64,000 nucleotides of DNA from Actinoplanes xinjiangensis (GTDB taxonomy: Bacteria; Actinomycetota; Actinomycetes; Mycobacteriales; Micromonosporaceae). Location: contig NZ_QGGR01000022.1 of assembly GCF_003148685.1 (NCBI RefSeq), positions 97,460 to 161,459 of the forward strand, written 5' to 3'. Positions within the stretch are counted from its first letter, which is position 1; every line of letters begins with the position of its first letter. The notes beneath the pieces are model-generated. The model was not told where the DNA came from. It saw only the letters and a list, made by a program, of their open reading frames with translations, and did no database searches. The position numbers and the translations under genes were made by a program. This document shows positions 50,001-59,538 of the stretch, piece by piece.

Positions 50001-53000
50001 GTAGGTGGAGGTGACCGACACCCCGCCCGGCGAGTCGAGCCGGGTCATCCGGCCGCCCGCGTCGTAGGCGGTGGTGAAGGTGCGGTCGGCCGGGTTCGGG
50101 GTGGCCGTCGTCGCCGGTTCGATCTGCGACTCGGGCAGGTTCCACGAGTTGTAGGTGGTGATGAAGTTGTTGCCGCGGCCGTCGGTGAACCGGGTCTGGT
50201 TGCCGTTGCGGTCGTAGCCGAACCTCGTGACGATCGCGTCGGAGGAGCTGATCGGCTCGCGCTGCATCACGAGCTGACCGACCGCGTCGTACTCGAAGTA
50301 CTTGTAGGTGCCCCGGGCGTCGGTGATGCCGACGGTGTTGCCGGCGACGTCGTAGTGCTGGGCACGGGTCCGCAGCGCCGTCGTGCCGCCCGGCGCGTAG
50401 TCCGCCGAACGGATCATCCGGCCGCCGAGGTCGTACGCCACGTTGGTGAACGAACCGTCCGGGGCGGTGGTCCGCACCGGCCGGCCGGCCCCGTCGTACG
50501 CCGTCCTGGTCGTGTTGCCGAGGCTGTCGGCGATCTCGATCTGCTCGCCGGCGATGTTGTACTTGATGTTCCCGGTCACGCCGGTGGGCGAGACCACGCT
50601 GGTCGGCCACGGGTATTCACCGGCGGTGCCGTACTTGTAGGTGGTCACGTGCTGCGCCGACGCGGACGTGCCGCGGACGATCTGGGTGGACTTCTCGGTC
50701 CGGCCCAGATAGTCGAACTCCTCGCGGACGGTGGCGCCGTTCGGGTCGGTGTGTTCGAGCAGGTCGCCGTCGAGGTTGTAGACGTACCGGGTCTCCCCGC
50801 CGTCCGGGGCGGTGACCCGCACGTTCCGGCCGAGCTGGTCGTAGAGGTACGTGGTCCGCGCGCCGAGCGGGTCGGTGGTGGCGAGGATCTGGCCGACCTC
50901 GTCGTACTCGACGGTGGTCTTGGCCTTGATCGGGGTGCTGGATCCGGGCGCGGTGTAGTCGGGCAGCTGGTTCTCGACGATCTGACCGAGTCCGTCGTAG
51001 CGGGACACGGACACATTGCCGAGGGGGTCCTGCTGCTCGACGGCCTCGCCGAAGGTGTTGAAGCCGACGCGGCTGGTGGCGACGGACGTGACCGGGTTGT
51101 TCTCGCCGGTGACGGTGCCGACCGCGGGCGTGGTGGTGACCACGGCCCGGCCGATCTCGTCGAGGGTCATGTGGGCGGTCGACCCGCGCGGGTCGGTCAC
51201 CGAGGTGACCGAGCCGTCGGCGGTCAGCCCGTAGGTGACCCGGCTGACCTTCGCGTCGGCGGACGGGACGGTGGTGGAGTTCATCACCGTGCTGATCGCG
51301 GTGCTGTCCAGCAGGTCCTGGTAGATCTGGAGGTCGTCGATCTGCCCGGAGAAGAAGCCCGACGCATCGGTCTCGGAGCCCAGGCGCAGGCCGGTGGCCC
51401 GGTTGTTGAGGTGCTCGGTGGTGGTGACCGCCGCGCCGGCGGCGACGCCGTTGATGTAGAGCTGGGCCCGCCGGTTGACGGTGTCGACGGTGACCGCGAG
51501 GTGGGTCCAGGCGCCCAGGGTGCCGGTGCCGCTGGGGGCGGCACTGCTGACCCAGGCGGTGTCGCCGTTGTCCTTGCGGACCGACATCGTGTACTGCCAG
51601 GAGTCGGTCTGCTGCTGGTAGTAGAGCTTCAGCGCCGACGAGCCGAGGTCACCGGGGATCACCGCGACGTGCCGGTCGGCGTCCTCGGCGGCCAGCTTCG
51701 CCCAGACCCCCAGGGTGTACGGGCGGGTGGTGTCGACCGGCGCACGGCCCGAGATGCCGGCGGCGGTGCCGTTGAACGATGCGGAGCCGCCACGCTCGGT
51801 GGAGCGGGTGACGCCGGCGCCCAGGACGCCGATGTTGTTGCCCGCCGCGTCGGCGGTGGTGGTGCCGGTGGTCTCGTCGAGTTTCCAGCGGACGGCCGGC
51901 GTGCTGCCGTCGGTCAGGTAGGAGGTCTGCTGACGGACCCGGCCCACCCGGTCGTAGGTGGAGTCGGACCGGCCGAGGATCGTGGTGCCCTGCTTGACGG
52001 TGGTGCGGACGATCTCGTCCTCGGGCGAGTACTCGTAGGCGGTGCTGCGGTTGAGGCCGGCCGGGTCGAGGGTGGCGGTGGTGCTGCGCCCGGCCTTGTC
52101 GTACTCGCGTCTGGTGGTGGTCAGCCCGTTGTTGGTGACCTGGGTGGTCACGTTGCCGGTCGCGTCGTAGGTGTTGCGTTCCAGCACGAACGACTTGCCG
52201 GTGGTGTCTTTGCGGGTCACCGAGACCAGCAGGTTGTTGTCGGTGTAGGTGTAGGCGGTCTCGACGTTGAGGGCGTCGGTCTCCGAGGCCACCCGGCCGG
52301 CCGCGTCGTACTTCAGCGAACGGAACACGAGGTCGGTCGGCGCCTTCGGTGCGTTCGGGTCGCCGGTCCAGCCCTCCACGACGGTGCGCAACTCGTTGCC
52401 GTTGGCGTCGTAGTCGGTGCGTACGACACTGTCGTCGGAGTGTTTCTGGCGGTTGACCCGGCCGTAGGCGTCGTAGCCGATCTCCAGGCGGTTGCCGTTC
52501 TGGTCGATCTCGGCGTCACGGCGACCGAACGCGTCGTATTCGTAGCTCACCTTGCGCGACGCGTCGCCGCCGGTGAGGTCGGCGACGGTCTCGGCGGTGA
52601 CCAGACCGTCGACGTTGTAGTCCACCGTGGTCAGCGGGGTGTGCACGGCGCCGGTGACCGCGTTGGTGATCGCGGTGTCGGCGACCGTGACCACCCGGTC
52701 CAGGCGGTCATGGGTGTAGCTGGTGGTGGAGCCGACGGTGCCCTTGGCCGCGTCGAGGATCTCGATCTCCCGGGTGACGCGGCCGAGGCCGTCGTACTCG
52801 TAGCGCATGATCTGACCGGCCGGGTCGACCGTCTCGGCGACGTCGCCGCTGGGCAGGTAGCGGATGATCTGCATGCTGCCGCCGGGCTTGATCACCCGCC
52901 ACGGCAGGCCGGCGGGTGCGGTGCCGCCGTTGAATCCGCCGGCGGTGCCGCCGTCGGTGTAGGAGACCAGCGTCTTGCGGCCCAGCGGGTCGGTCTCGCT

Positions 53001-56000
53001 GATCCGGTTGCCCTTGGCGTCGTACGCGTACGTCGTCAGGTAGGTGTTGTCGCCGGCCGACGCCGACCCGGCGGCACGCAGCGCGGTGGGCCGGTCGTTC
53101 CACGCGTGGGCCGGCGGGTTCTCGGTGGTGGCGTCCGGGTAGTAGGAGGTGTAGGCGGTCGAGCACAGGTTCGCCGACCGGTCCTGGCAGGTGCTGACGG
53201 CCACGACGTTGCCGCGTACGTCGTGTTCGTTGATGACCATGTTGCCCAGCGGGTCGGTCACCGAGCGCAGGAAGCCCTTGCCGCTGTAGCCGTACCGGGT
53301 GGTGTTCCGCAGGGCGTCGACGTCGGCGACCTTGCGGCCGTACATCAGGTCGTGCACGACGGTGGTCTCGTCGCCTCCCGGCCCCTGGACGGTGTAGTTG
53401 ACCTGCCCGGAGGCCGACTGGGTGACGGCGTCACGCGCCTTGAACTGGTACGACGCCTGCGCTTCGTCGATCACCGACTGGTAGAAGGCGACCTCGGCGA
53501 GGCTGCCGGTGTAGTAGCTGGTCTTGTTGTTGTCGATGTAGAACCAGTTGTTCATCCAGCCGTTGGCGTACCCGCTGCCGAGGGTGCGGGTGGGGATCTG
53601 GTCGGGCACCAGTTCGGCGGTGCCGGTCGACGACTGGGCCTTGGTGCCGTCGACGTACAGCGTCTGGGTGAAGCCGTCGGTGGCGAGCACCACGTGGTGC
53701 CACTTGCCGTCGTTGACCTTGGCCTTGCTGGTCAGCGACGGCAGCCACGTCTGCGCGGGGCTGGCGTTGCAGGTGTACAGCTGCAGGATGGTGCCGTTGG
53801 TCTTGGAGTTGCCCGGGTTGTCCAGGCATGTGCTCCAGCCGTGGCTGTTGGTCAGGCCACCGGCGTCGGCGAACCACTTCTGCGACTCGTTGCCGTTACA
53901 GGTCCACAGGGTCAGCTTGGTGCCGCTGTTGCCGCTGCCGCCGTACGGCGTGAGGCACTTGCCGAAGGCCTTGACGTAGAACGTCGAGTTCAGGGTGCTG
54001 GCGGCGTCGGTGGGGACGAACGTCCAGTTCTGCGCGGCGCTGCCGTTGCAGGTGTACAGCTGGATGTTGGTGCCGTCGGCGCTGTTGCTGTTGGGCACGT
54101 CCATGCACTTGCCGGCGGAGCCGATCGAGTTGACCGGGCCGGTGGTGGTCCGCGACGGCGCCAGTCCGCGCAGTTTGCCGTCGGCGGTGATCCAGAGGGT
54201 CGGCTGGGCGACCTGGTTGGCGGTGGCGGTCCAGGCGTCCGCCTCACCGAGCAGGACCGTACGGGCGGCGGTGGTCTTGAACCACATCGACACCGAGTTG
54301 GCCTTGGCCGGGGCGGTGCCGGCCGGCAGTTTGACGTACGCGGTGGTGCCGTTGAAGGTGGCGGCCCTGCCCGCGGCGGCGCCGAGCGGGCCGGCTTCGG
54401 TGCCGAGTCCGACCGCGTTGTAGGTGGCGGTGTTGCCGTTGACCTCGTTGACCGCGTCGCTGCGCCCGGCGCCCTCGGCCATCCGCCAGTAGTTGGTCGG
54501 TGCCCCACCGAGGACGGCGCTCTCGTACACCTTGCTGGTACCGGTGACGGTCGGGGCCTTCGGGGTCCAGGTCGCGCCGTTGCCGTCGATCACCTGGCTG
54601 ACCCGGCCGTTGGCGGGGTGGTAGGCGATGGTGGCGCTCGGGTCGCCGGACGGGCGCAGCGCCCTGGTCATCGGTTTGGTGGCGGCCAGGCCGGAGGCCC
54701 GCAGTTCCTTGACGGTCGCCGGGTCGGTCGCGGTGTCCCAGAGCGCGACCTCGGCGATGGAGCCGGTGAAGTAGTCGCGGGTGCCCACCACACTTCGGGC
54801 GTTGCCGTGCGGCTGGTTGGGCCGGCCGCCGCCGAGGAAGCCGGCGCCGATGTACGACTTGGCGGCGGTCAGGTCCTGGAGGGTGACACCGGTCTCGGAG
54901 TCGACCTGGTTGCCGTCGAGGAACAGTTCCTGCTTGTTGCCGCCGGCGGACAGCACGACGTGGTGCCAGTTGCCGTCGGCCACGCTCGCCGTGGTCTCCA
55001 GCGGCAGCTGCCCGTTGCGGGGGAAGAAGCCCTGCTCGGCGCGGAGCTTCTTGTCACACGGCCAGATCTCCACGGCGTAGAAGAACAGCGGGTGTACGCT
55101 GCCCGCCCCCTCGCGCTGCGGGAAGTGGACGCAGGATCCGGCGTAGATGTTGACGAGCTGGCCGTCGCCGTTGAGGTCCCACTTCTGGTAGTCCTGCGCG
55201 TTGCAGTTCTCGATGACCACGTCGACGCCCTTGCCGACGTCGGCGTTGTCGAGGGCCATGCATCGGGTGGCGCCGCCGACGGTGACCCGCAGTTCCTTGG
55301 CCGCCGTGTAGGTCCACTGCTGGTTGGCGCCGCTCGAGCAGTCGTCGAGGTAGGCGGAGAAGAACTCCTGGACCTCGAAGTCCGGGGCGGTGATGCAGCC
55401 GCCCTGTTTCTGCGACTGGATGCTGCCGAGCGCGGTACCCGGTTTGGTCGCCTTCGGGAAGCCACCCATCAGGCGGCCGTCGGTGCCGAGGTAGAGCGTC
55501 GGGTTGTACGCCGCGGTGGTGGTGGCGCTGGTGATCGGGTCCCACGACTGGCCGTAGAGGACGCCGGAGCCGCCGGACGTCTTGAACCACATGCTGACCG
55601 ACTGGTACGAGGTGTCGCTGGTGGTGCTGACCGGCACCGACACCTGCGAGCTGGTGCCGTTGAACGCGGCGGCCGTCGATCCGGAACCGGTCAGCGGGCC
55701 GGGCTGGCCGAGGGTGACACCGGTGTAGGTGCCGTTGTCCCGGCCGCCGTTGTCCAGCACGGTGCTCGCGGCCGTGGTGCCGCCGGTCTCGTTGAGCCGC
55801 CAGTAGGACAGGGCCTTGGCGTTGGCGACCGCGGCCGGGTGCTGCGACGCCGACGCGTTGTACTCGTAGGTGTGGCACTCGCCCCAGTTGGTCGGCGGGC
55901 ACACCTTGGTCAGCCGGCCGTCGGTGTAGTCGTACCACCAGGTGTTGGCGGTGTCCCAGTCGCCGGGGACGACCGGGTCGGTGGCGACGTAGTTGACCCG

Positions 56001-58586
56001 CTTCGGGGTGGTCGAGGTCCAGTACAGGTCGAGCGCGCGGCCGGAGGACTGCGACGTGATGGTGGAGACCAGGTTGTCGGTGTACGTGAAGGTCTGTTCC
56101 CGCCCGGCGAGGTCCTTGATCGTCGACAGGCCCAGTTTGCCGGTGGCCAGCGGCTGCAGGAACTCGTAGGTGGTGCCGTCCTTCTCGGCGAGGCGGTAGC
56201 CCGTGACAGCGCCGACGGTGATGGCGCTCAGCGTGGTGGTGCGCCCGGCCGGTGAGGCGTAGGTGTCGTTGAGCGGGTTGGTGTCGGTGTCGAGGTTGTG
56301 ACCGAAGGCCAGTTCACGGCCGGTCGGGTAGGTCACGACGACGGTGTTGACCACGGATCTGCCGCCGATGGTGGCGAACTTCTCGACCAGCTTGGTGTCC
56401 ACGACGCTGGACCATCCGGCGCCGAACGCCTGGTCGGTGCGCGGGTCGGAGCTGTTGTACAGCCGGTTGATCTCCAGCGGCGGACCGGCGGTGTTGACCA
56501 TCGCGTCGCGGGCCGAGGTGGTGTAGTTGCCGCTGACCGCGTCGAAGCCCTTGTCGGCGTTCTGCGACAGCGCCCCGGTGGCCGCGGGCTGCGGCACGGG
56601 TGTCACCAGGAGGTGTTTGAACAGACTGTCGCCGTTGCCGGCCTTGGTGTCGGAGACCTGCACCTCCCAGAAGTAGGACTCGCCCCACTTCAGGACGCCG
56701 GTGGGCACGGTCCAGGTCTTCCTGGTGGTCCAGCCGGAGGTGGCCAGGGGGGTGGTGCCGGTCTTGGGGTAGATCCGGAACATGGTCGTCATCGCGGTCG
56801 GCCAGTTGTCCGGGTCGTGCGCGTCGGCGATCAGGGTCGGCGTCAGCGTGGTCGCGGCCTGACCGTAGCCGGGGTACATCTCGTCGACCTGCGGCGCCTC
56901 GTTGTCGTCGTAGACGATCTCCAGGTACGGGGCGTAGGCCGCCTCGTTGCGGGAGGTGAACCGCTTGAACGCCTTGGCGTTGCTCTCCGACGCGGTCAGC
57001 GCCAGACCGAAGTTCTTCATGGTGCCCAGCGACCAGCCGTTGAAGGTGGCCGGGTTGAGCGTCACCGTCCGCCACGCCCCGACGTTCGGGTCGGAGGCCT
57101 GGTTGTTGCAGGCCGGCGCGTTGTTGGTGATCAGGCCGGTGCCGATCGGTGCGGAGTACTTGGGTCCGGCGGCCAGGCCGGCGTTGTTCTCCAGCGACGC
57201 GACGGTCCAGGCGGTGGTGATACGCCGGACGTAGAACGGCTCGAAGTCGACGCAGTTGTACGACCAGGTGTGGTACAGCTTCAGCTTCGCCGACTTGATC
57301 TGGGTGTTGAGCAGGCCGTCGTTGTCGAACTCGTCGAAGTGCATGAACGAGCGGGCCGCGCTGGTGCCGTTCCAGGTCCCGACCGGCAGGTCCTCGTCGT
57401 TCTGGTCGACGGTGCTGGAGCTGTTGTCGACGTAGACGTCGCCGGTGTTGTAGGTCTGGGTCGTCACCGACGGGTCGACCCGCACCGGGTACTGACGGGC
57501 CGGGTCCTGCAGCCACGCCTTGTCGGCGGTCACCTTCAGTGCCGGGCCGCCGTCGACGGTGATCAGCTCGTAGTCGACGTCCGACGACTGGGCGGTGTCG
57601 CCGGAGGCCGGGTCGACCTTGGAGTCCTCCATGTAACCCGGCGGGATCCGCATCGCCGTCCTGCCGGAGGCGTCGAGCAGGTCGATCGAGCCGTCGGCCT
57701 TGGCCTTCGGCGTGAGGCCCTCCAGCCGCAGCGGGAACACCCACTCGTTGCCGGCCGCGGGCGACTCCAGAACGATGGTCTCCTTGAGGCCGTTCTTGGT
57801 CGACTCCAGTTCGAGGTCGGTGAGCGGCAGGATCTCCGGGTACGTCGCCACGGAGCCGTGGACGTCGGCGGTGACGTCGGCGGCGCCGGCCAGGTCGTAG
57901 GCCAGGGTGTGCCCGGCGGCGGTGGTCACCGCGGCCAGTGCCTCGTCGGCCGACTCGACCTTCAGGCTGCCGGCCGCCGGCGCGGTCGGTGCGGTCGGCG
58001 CGGTCGCGGGGGCGGGCTCGTCGGTGCCGGTCGTGCCGAGGGTGACCTCGATCGAGTTGGCGCCGGCCTCCAGCCGGTCCCCGACGAGGTTGAGCCGGGT
58101 GTCGATCGGCTGGTACGTGCCGTCGGCGGCCTTGAAGTTGACCCGGGTGTCGTACAGCCGCCGGGTGTAGGAGCCGTCGAGGTTCTGGAACTCGTCGTAG
58201 GTGGCCGTCGACCGGGCGGCGACCCGCTTGCTGGTCTTCGGGTCGAAGCTGTCGGCGTCACCGCCCTTCTTCGGGGTGGTGCCCGCCTTGCCCGACGGCG
58301 GGGCCGGCAGCTCGGGGTCGGTGACCCCGGTCCCCCGGCCGGGTGCCTTGCCGGCGCCGCCGTCGGCACGCGTCTGGTCGGCGTCCACATAGTGCTCACC
58401 GTCGGCGGCACCGTTGCCCGGGTCGAGTTCGGGCAGGCCGGCCACGGCGGCGAAGCCGGGTGCCTGCCGCAGCGGCGACAGCAGACCGGACACCGGCCAG
58501 CCCCCGCCCTCGGGGATCACCTCGGGTGGGATGCCCAACGACATCCCGACGGCAAGAGCAGTGAAGACAGCAATCCGCCGCCGCAT
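47025..58586 (-). CDS. Giant RHS/YD-repeat polymorphic toxin with LamG, RICIN, HINT and C-terminal deaminase
   Basis: 3853 residues with a signal sequence (MRRRIAVFTALAVGMSLG). Order by residue: acidic/Pro-rich lead; DNRLRE-like domain (about 370-560); Fn3-like region and N-terminal RHS-associated part (SGNYTTSARDAMV, about 680); two LamG domains (about 915-1280, 1355-1715), each with a RICIN lectin inserted (QQWTYT, QNWTF, SQKWF); YD repeats (about 1720-2230); third LamG (about 2235-2430); YD repeats to about 3180; RHS core (YDPETGAFDSRDTATN, near 3230); Lys/Pro-rich linker (about 3450-3530); HINT pretoxin domain (CPTHSFDPATRVLMADGT to VLVHNND, about 3540-3710); toxin tip of about 140 residues. 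The tip has CAE (about 3786) and PCGNC (about 3834), the zinc site of YwqJ-like deaminases. It is probably a cell-surface or secreted toxin against competitors; the SUKH-3-like gene follows. Confidence 0.92.
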   Translation of the reverse strand: MRRRIAVFTALAVGMSLGIPPEVIPEGGGWPVSGLLSPLRQAPGFAAVAGLPELDPGNGAADGEHYVDADQTRADGGAGKAPGRGTGVTDPELPAPPSGKAGTTPKKGGDADSFDPKTSKRVAARSTATYDEFQNLDGSYTRRLYDTRVNFKAADGTYQPIDTRLNLVGDRLEAGANSIEVTLGTTGTDEPAPATAPTAPTAPAAGSLKVESADEALAAVTTAAGHTLAYDLAGAADVTADVHGSVATYPEILPLTDLELESTKNGLKETIVLESPAAGNEWVFPLRLEGLTPKAKADGSIDLLDASGRTAMRIPPGYMEDSKVDPASGDTAQSSDVDYELITVDGGPALKVTADKAWLQDPARQYPVRVDPSVTTQTYNTGDVYVDNSSSTVDQNDEDLPVGTWNGTSAARSFMHFDEFDNDGLLNTQIKSAKLKLYHTWSYNCVDFEPFYVRRITTAWTVASLENNAGLAAGPKYSAPIGTGLITNNAPACNNQASDPNVGAWRTVTLNPATFNGWSLGTMKNFGLALTASESNAKAFKRFTSRNEAAYAPYLEIVYDDNEAPQVDEMYPGYGQAATTLTPTLIADAHDPDNWPTAMTTMFRIYPKTGTTPLATSGWTTRKTWTVPTGVLKWGESYFWEVQVSDTKAGNGDSLFKHLLVTPVPQPAATGALSQNADKGFDAVSGNYTTSARDAMVNTAGPPLEINRLYNSSDPRTDQAFGAGWSSVVDTKLVEKFATIGGRSVVNTVVVTYPTGRELAFGHNLDTDTNPLNDTYASPAGRTTTLSAITVGAVTGYRLAEKDGTTYEFLQPLATGKLGLSTIKDLAGREQTFTYTDNLVSTITSQSSGRALDLYWTSTTPKRVNYVATDPVVPGDWDTANTWWYDYTDGRLTKVCPPTNWGECHTYEYNASASQHPAAVANAKALSYWRLNETGGTTAASTVLDNGGRDNGTYTGVTLGQPGPLTGSGSTAAAFNGTSSQVSVPVSTTSDTSYQSVSMWFKTSGGSGVLYGQSWDPITSATTTAAYNPTLYLGTDGRLMGGFPKATKPGTALGSIQSQKQGGCITAPDFEVQEFFSAYLDDCSSGANQQWTYTAAKELRVTVGGATRCMALDNADVGKGVDVVIENCNAQDYQKWDLNGDGQLVNIYAGSCVHFPQREGAGSVHPLFFYAVEIWPCDKKLRAEQGFFPRNGQLPLETTASVADGNWHHVVLSAGGNKQELFLDGNQVDSETGVTLQDLTAAKSYIGAGFLGGGRPNQPHGNARSVVGTRDYFTGSIAEVALWDTATDPATVKELRASGLAATKPMTRALRPSGDPSATIAYHPANGRVSQVIDGNGATWTPKAPTVTGTSKVYESAVLGGAPTNYWRMAEGAGRSDAVNEVNGNTATYNAVGLGTEAGPLGAAAGRAATFNGTTAYVKLPAGTAPAKANSVSMWFKTTAARTVLLGEADAWTATANQVAQPTLWITADGKLRGLAPSRTTTGPVNSIGSAGKCMDVPNSNSADGTNIQLYTCNGSAAQNWTFVPTDAASTLNSTFYVKAFGKCLTPYGGSGNSGTKLTLWTCNGNESQKWFADAGGLTNSHGWSTCLDNPGNSKTNGTILQLYTCNASPAQTWLPSLTSKAKVNDGKWHHVVLATDGFTQTLYVDGTKAQSSTGTAELVPDQIPTRTLGSGYANGWMNNWFYIDNNKTSYYTGSLAEVAFYQSVIDEAQASYQFKARDAVTQSASGQVNYTVQGPGGDETTVVHDLMYGRKVADVDALRNTTRYGYSGKGFLRSVTDPLGNMVINEHDVRGNVVAVSTCQDRSANLCSTAYTSYYPDATTENPPAHAWNDRPTALRAAGSASAGDNTYLTTYAYDAKGNRISETDPLGRKTLVSYTDGGTAGGFNGGTAPAGLPWRVIKPGGSMQIIRYLPSGDVAETVDPAGQIMRYEYDGLGRVTREIEILDAAKGTVGSTTSYTHDRLDRVVTVADTAITNAVTGAVHTPLTTVDYNVDGLVTAETVADLTGGDASRKVSYEYDAFGRRDAEIDQNGNRLEIGYDAYGRVNRQKHSDDSVVRTDYDANGNELRTVVEGWTGDPNAPKAPTDLVFRSLKYDAAGRVASETDALNVETAYTYTDNNLLVSVTRKDTTGKSFVLERNTYDATGNVTTQVTNNGLTTTRREYDKAGRSTTATLDPAGLNRSTAYEYSPEDEIVRTTVKQGTTILGRSDSTYDRVGRVRQQTSYLTDGSTPAVRWKLDETTGTTTADAAGNNIGVLGAGVTRSTERGGSASFNGTAAGISGRAPVDTTRPYTLGVWAKLAAEDADRHVAVIPGDLGSSALKLYYQQQTDSWQYTMSVRKDNGDTAWVSSAAPSGTGTLGAWTHLAVTVDTVNRRAQLYINGVAAGAAVTTTEHLNNRATGLRLGSETDASGFFSGQIDDLQIYQDLLDSTAISTVMNSTTVPSADAKVSRVTYGLTADGSVTSVTDPRGSTAHMTLDEIGRAVVTTTPAVGTVTGENNPVTSVATSRVGFNTFGEAVEQQDPLGNVSVSRYDGLGQIVENQLPDYTAPGSSTPIKAKTTVEYDEVGQILATTDPLGARTTYLYDQLGRNVRVTAPDGGETRYVYNLDGDLLEHTDPNGATVREEFDYLGRTEKSTQIVRGTSASAQHVTTYKYGTAGEYPWPTSVVSPTGVTGNIKYNIAGEQIEIADSLGNTTRTAYDGAGRPVRTTAPDGSFTNVAYDLGGRMIRSADYAPGGTTALRTRAQHYDVAGNTVGITDARGTYKYFEYDAVGQLVMQREPISSSDAIVTRFGYDRNGNQTRFTDGRGNNFITTYNSWNLPESQIEPATTATPNPADRTFTTAYDAGGRMTRLDSPGGVSVTSTYDTMGRLEKSSGTGAQVATADKTFTYDKAGRLTSFTGSAGTNTVAYDDRGLITAISGVSGNSAYEYNADGSLTKRVDGAGTTTYQYDPLGRPANVQNTTAGVNMTYGYNNLSQVETIAYGGNTRTLRYDTLKRLSSDELKTSAGASVGKIAYEWNANDSLTKKTTTGFNGASTNTYTYDLADRMVGWDNGVTPAVYAYDKSGNRVQAGTKTFTYDQRNQLTVDSDGTTYQYTARGTLAATIQNGQTVETTTDAFNQVVSQGGKSGGRSTYTYDGLGRVIQPNLTYTGVGNDVAADGSSVYVRDIADQLVGVSSSAGNRYAWTDAHTDVVGEFTATGAALTGSVSYDPWGKVLASGGMTGRLGYQQEWTDQTTGKVNMWSRWYDPETGAFDSRDTATNSPTPTSGSANRFAYAEGDPMSNTDTTGNAVDGKCGEYDYACALKKYQAELAVYTKLMEQRDRDMQAAGSEIARQEAEYQRSERESNIPVVDILMQVAGDMILDMIGYNSIVGCIAGSLMDCVDLAISVLGPGKVWQLGRSLYRALDRAFGAYRTWKRIVEAARSAMQTARSLVTQARKHLSDLMSKKIPKPKPPKKKKKPPTKKKKAEKQRKEAKAEKKPAPSKQAKKQEPRKSPKKSDNDKPKKGGKANKDPKSPTGKKDNSPKKNKKSQDEENEAPDQPETCPTHSFDPATRVLMADGTTRPISEINLGDEVRAKDPATGEEGARPVTLLHSNRDVELTDVTVSDQPLVTAGKTVNEGKGDRSTRGPTGTALLETTAHHPFWDATTGAWVNAAELVAGESTLVGPDGQIQYVIEVRNHTGAKVMRDLTVDDIHTYYVVAGRQPVLVHNNDPGFINLGIEPGEQCSLDQRDLHLLAEKERNNLGVKFAAEYTSPSGKVYRDVNGAVPSSKIHGMLAQHLNNAQHLKGCAEVRCLAEAFDKEGPKGIQKGVMKVIISKNNSMPTSNPVTHGNPARPCGNCRTLLDGLNINYVMPK

Positions 58587-58810
58587 GGTGAGCCCCGTTT
58601 CTCACAGCATGTTCCAAGGTGCGGCGAAGCATGAGGCACGGAGGAACGCCCGCACAAGATCTTCAATAAGTCGATGCGCCGCCCCGGAAGCCTCGTGATC
58701 AAGAAACCGCAGGTGAACGGGAAGTGTGCAGTACGTCACAATGACGTTTACCGGGGGTGTGACCACCTCGGATGTTGCTCTCGGGCCCCGTACCCGCTTA
58801 ACCTCCGCCG

Positions 58811-59335
58811 ATGTCCACCAAGCAACTCCCCCGATGGATCCCGACCTCCCGGCGATCCGTCCTGGTCACCGCCGGTGTCGGCGTGGCGGTCGTCGCCGGT
58901 CTGCTGACGTGGGCGCTGTGGCCGGAGCCGCCGCGCCAGCGGGAGTACCTGGACGCCACGGCCTGCCTGCTGACCGACGAGCAGGGCGTCACGGCCGATC
59001 CGGCCCGGCCGGTGTGGAAGGCGATGCAGGCCGCCTCGGTCAAGAGCCTGGTCCGCGTGCAGAACCTTCAGGTGATGGGACCGCAGACGGCGGAGAACGC
59101 GGCCGCGCATCTGGCGTCGATGACCGGCGGCGGGTGCGGCGCGATCCTCGCGGTCGGACCGGCACCGATCGAGGCGGTCACCCGCAGCGCCGGCGGGCAC
59201 CGCGACATCCGGTTCCTCACCGTCGGCGGCGGCACCACGGCCGACAACATCCAGGTCCTCGACGCCGGCGCACCCGAGGCGCTGCAGAAGACGATCCAGG
59301 AGCACCTCGACACCCTGGCCGACGACGCCGGATAG
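58811..59335 (+). CDS. Membrane-anchored protein, BMP-like fold, function unknown
   Basis: 174 residues. A basic N-terminus and one helix (SVLVTAGVGVAVVAGLLTWALWP) anchor it. The exported part has ATACLLTDEQGVTADPARPVWKAMQAAS, GCGAILAVGPAPIEAV and HRDIRFLTVGGG, which recalls the first half of a periplasmic binding protein of the BMP/Med type. It is too short for a complete two-lobed receptor. It is divergent from the RHS toxin gene, with a 224-base gap in which I see no clear element. The role is unknown. Confidence 0.75.
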   Translation: MSTKQLPRWIPTSRRSVLVTAGVGVAVVAGLLTWALWPEPPRQREYLDATACLLTDEQGVTADPARPVWKAMQAASVKSLVRVQNLQVMGPQTAENAAAHLASMTGGGCGAILAVGPAPIEAVTRSAGGHRDIRFLTVGGGTTADNIQVLDAGAPEALQKTIQEHLDTLADDAG

Positions 59336-59538
59336 GCGACCCGAACGGCCGGAATCGACGGCGGTTCGGTCACCGGCGAATCCGGCTGACGGCCCCCGTC
59401 AAGACGTACGCCGGGGACGAGCCGGGCAGGAATCGGGCACCCGGCGTCACGTCACGGAATCCGGCGGCGACACACGCCGGTTGGCGGCCCGCGCATACGT
59501 GGATAGCATTTCCTCTCCCGCTCATTTGGGAGTTCGCA

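Noticed and set aside
49029..56255. Very long open frame on the plus strand opposite the RHS gene (about 2400 codons)
   Set aside because: It is antisense to a gene with clear domains and its product is a Gly/Val/Arg-rich composition artefact of third-position GC bias. It has no recognisable domain.
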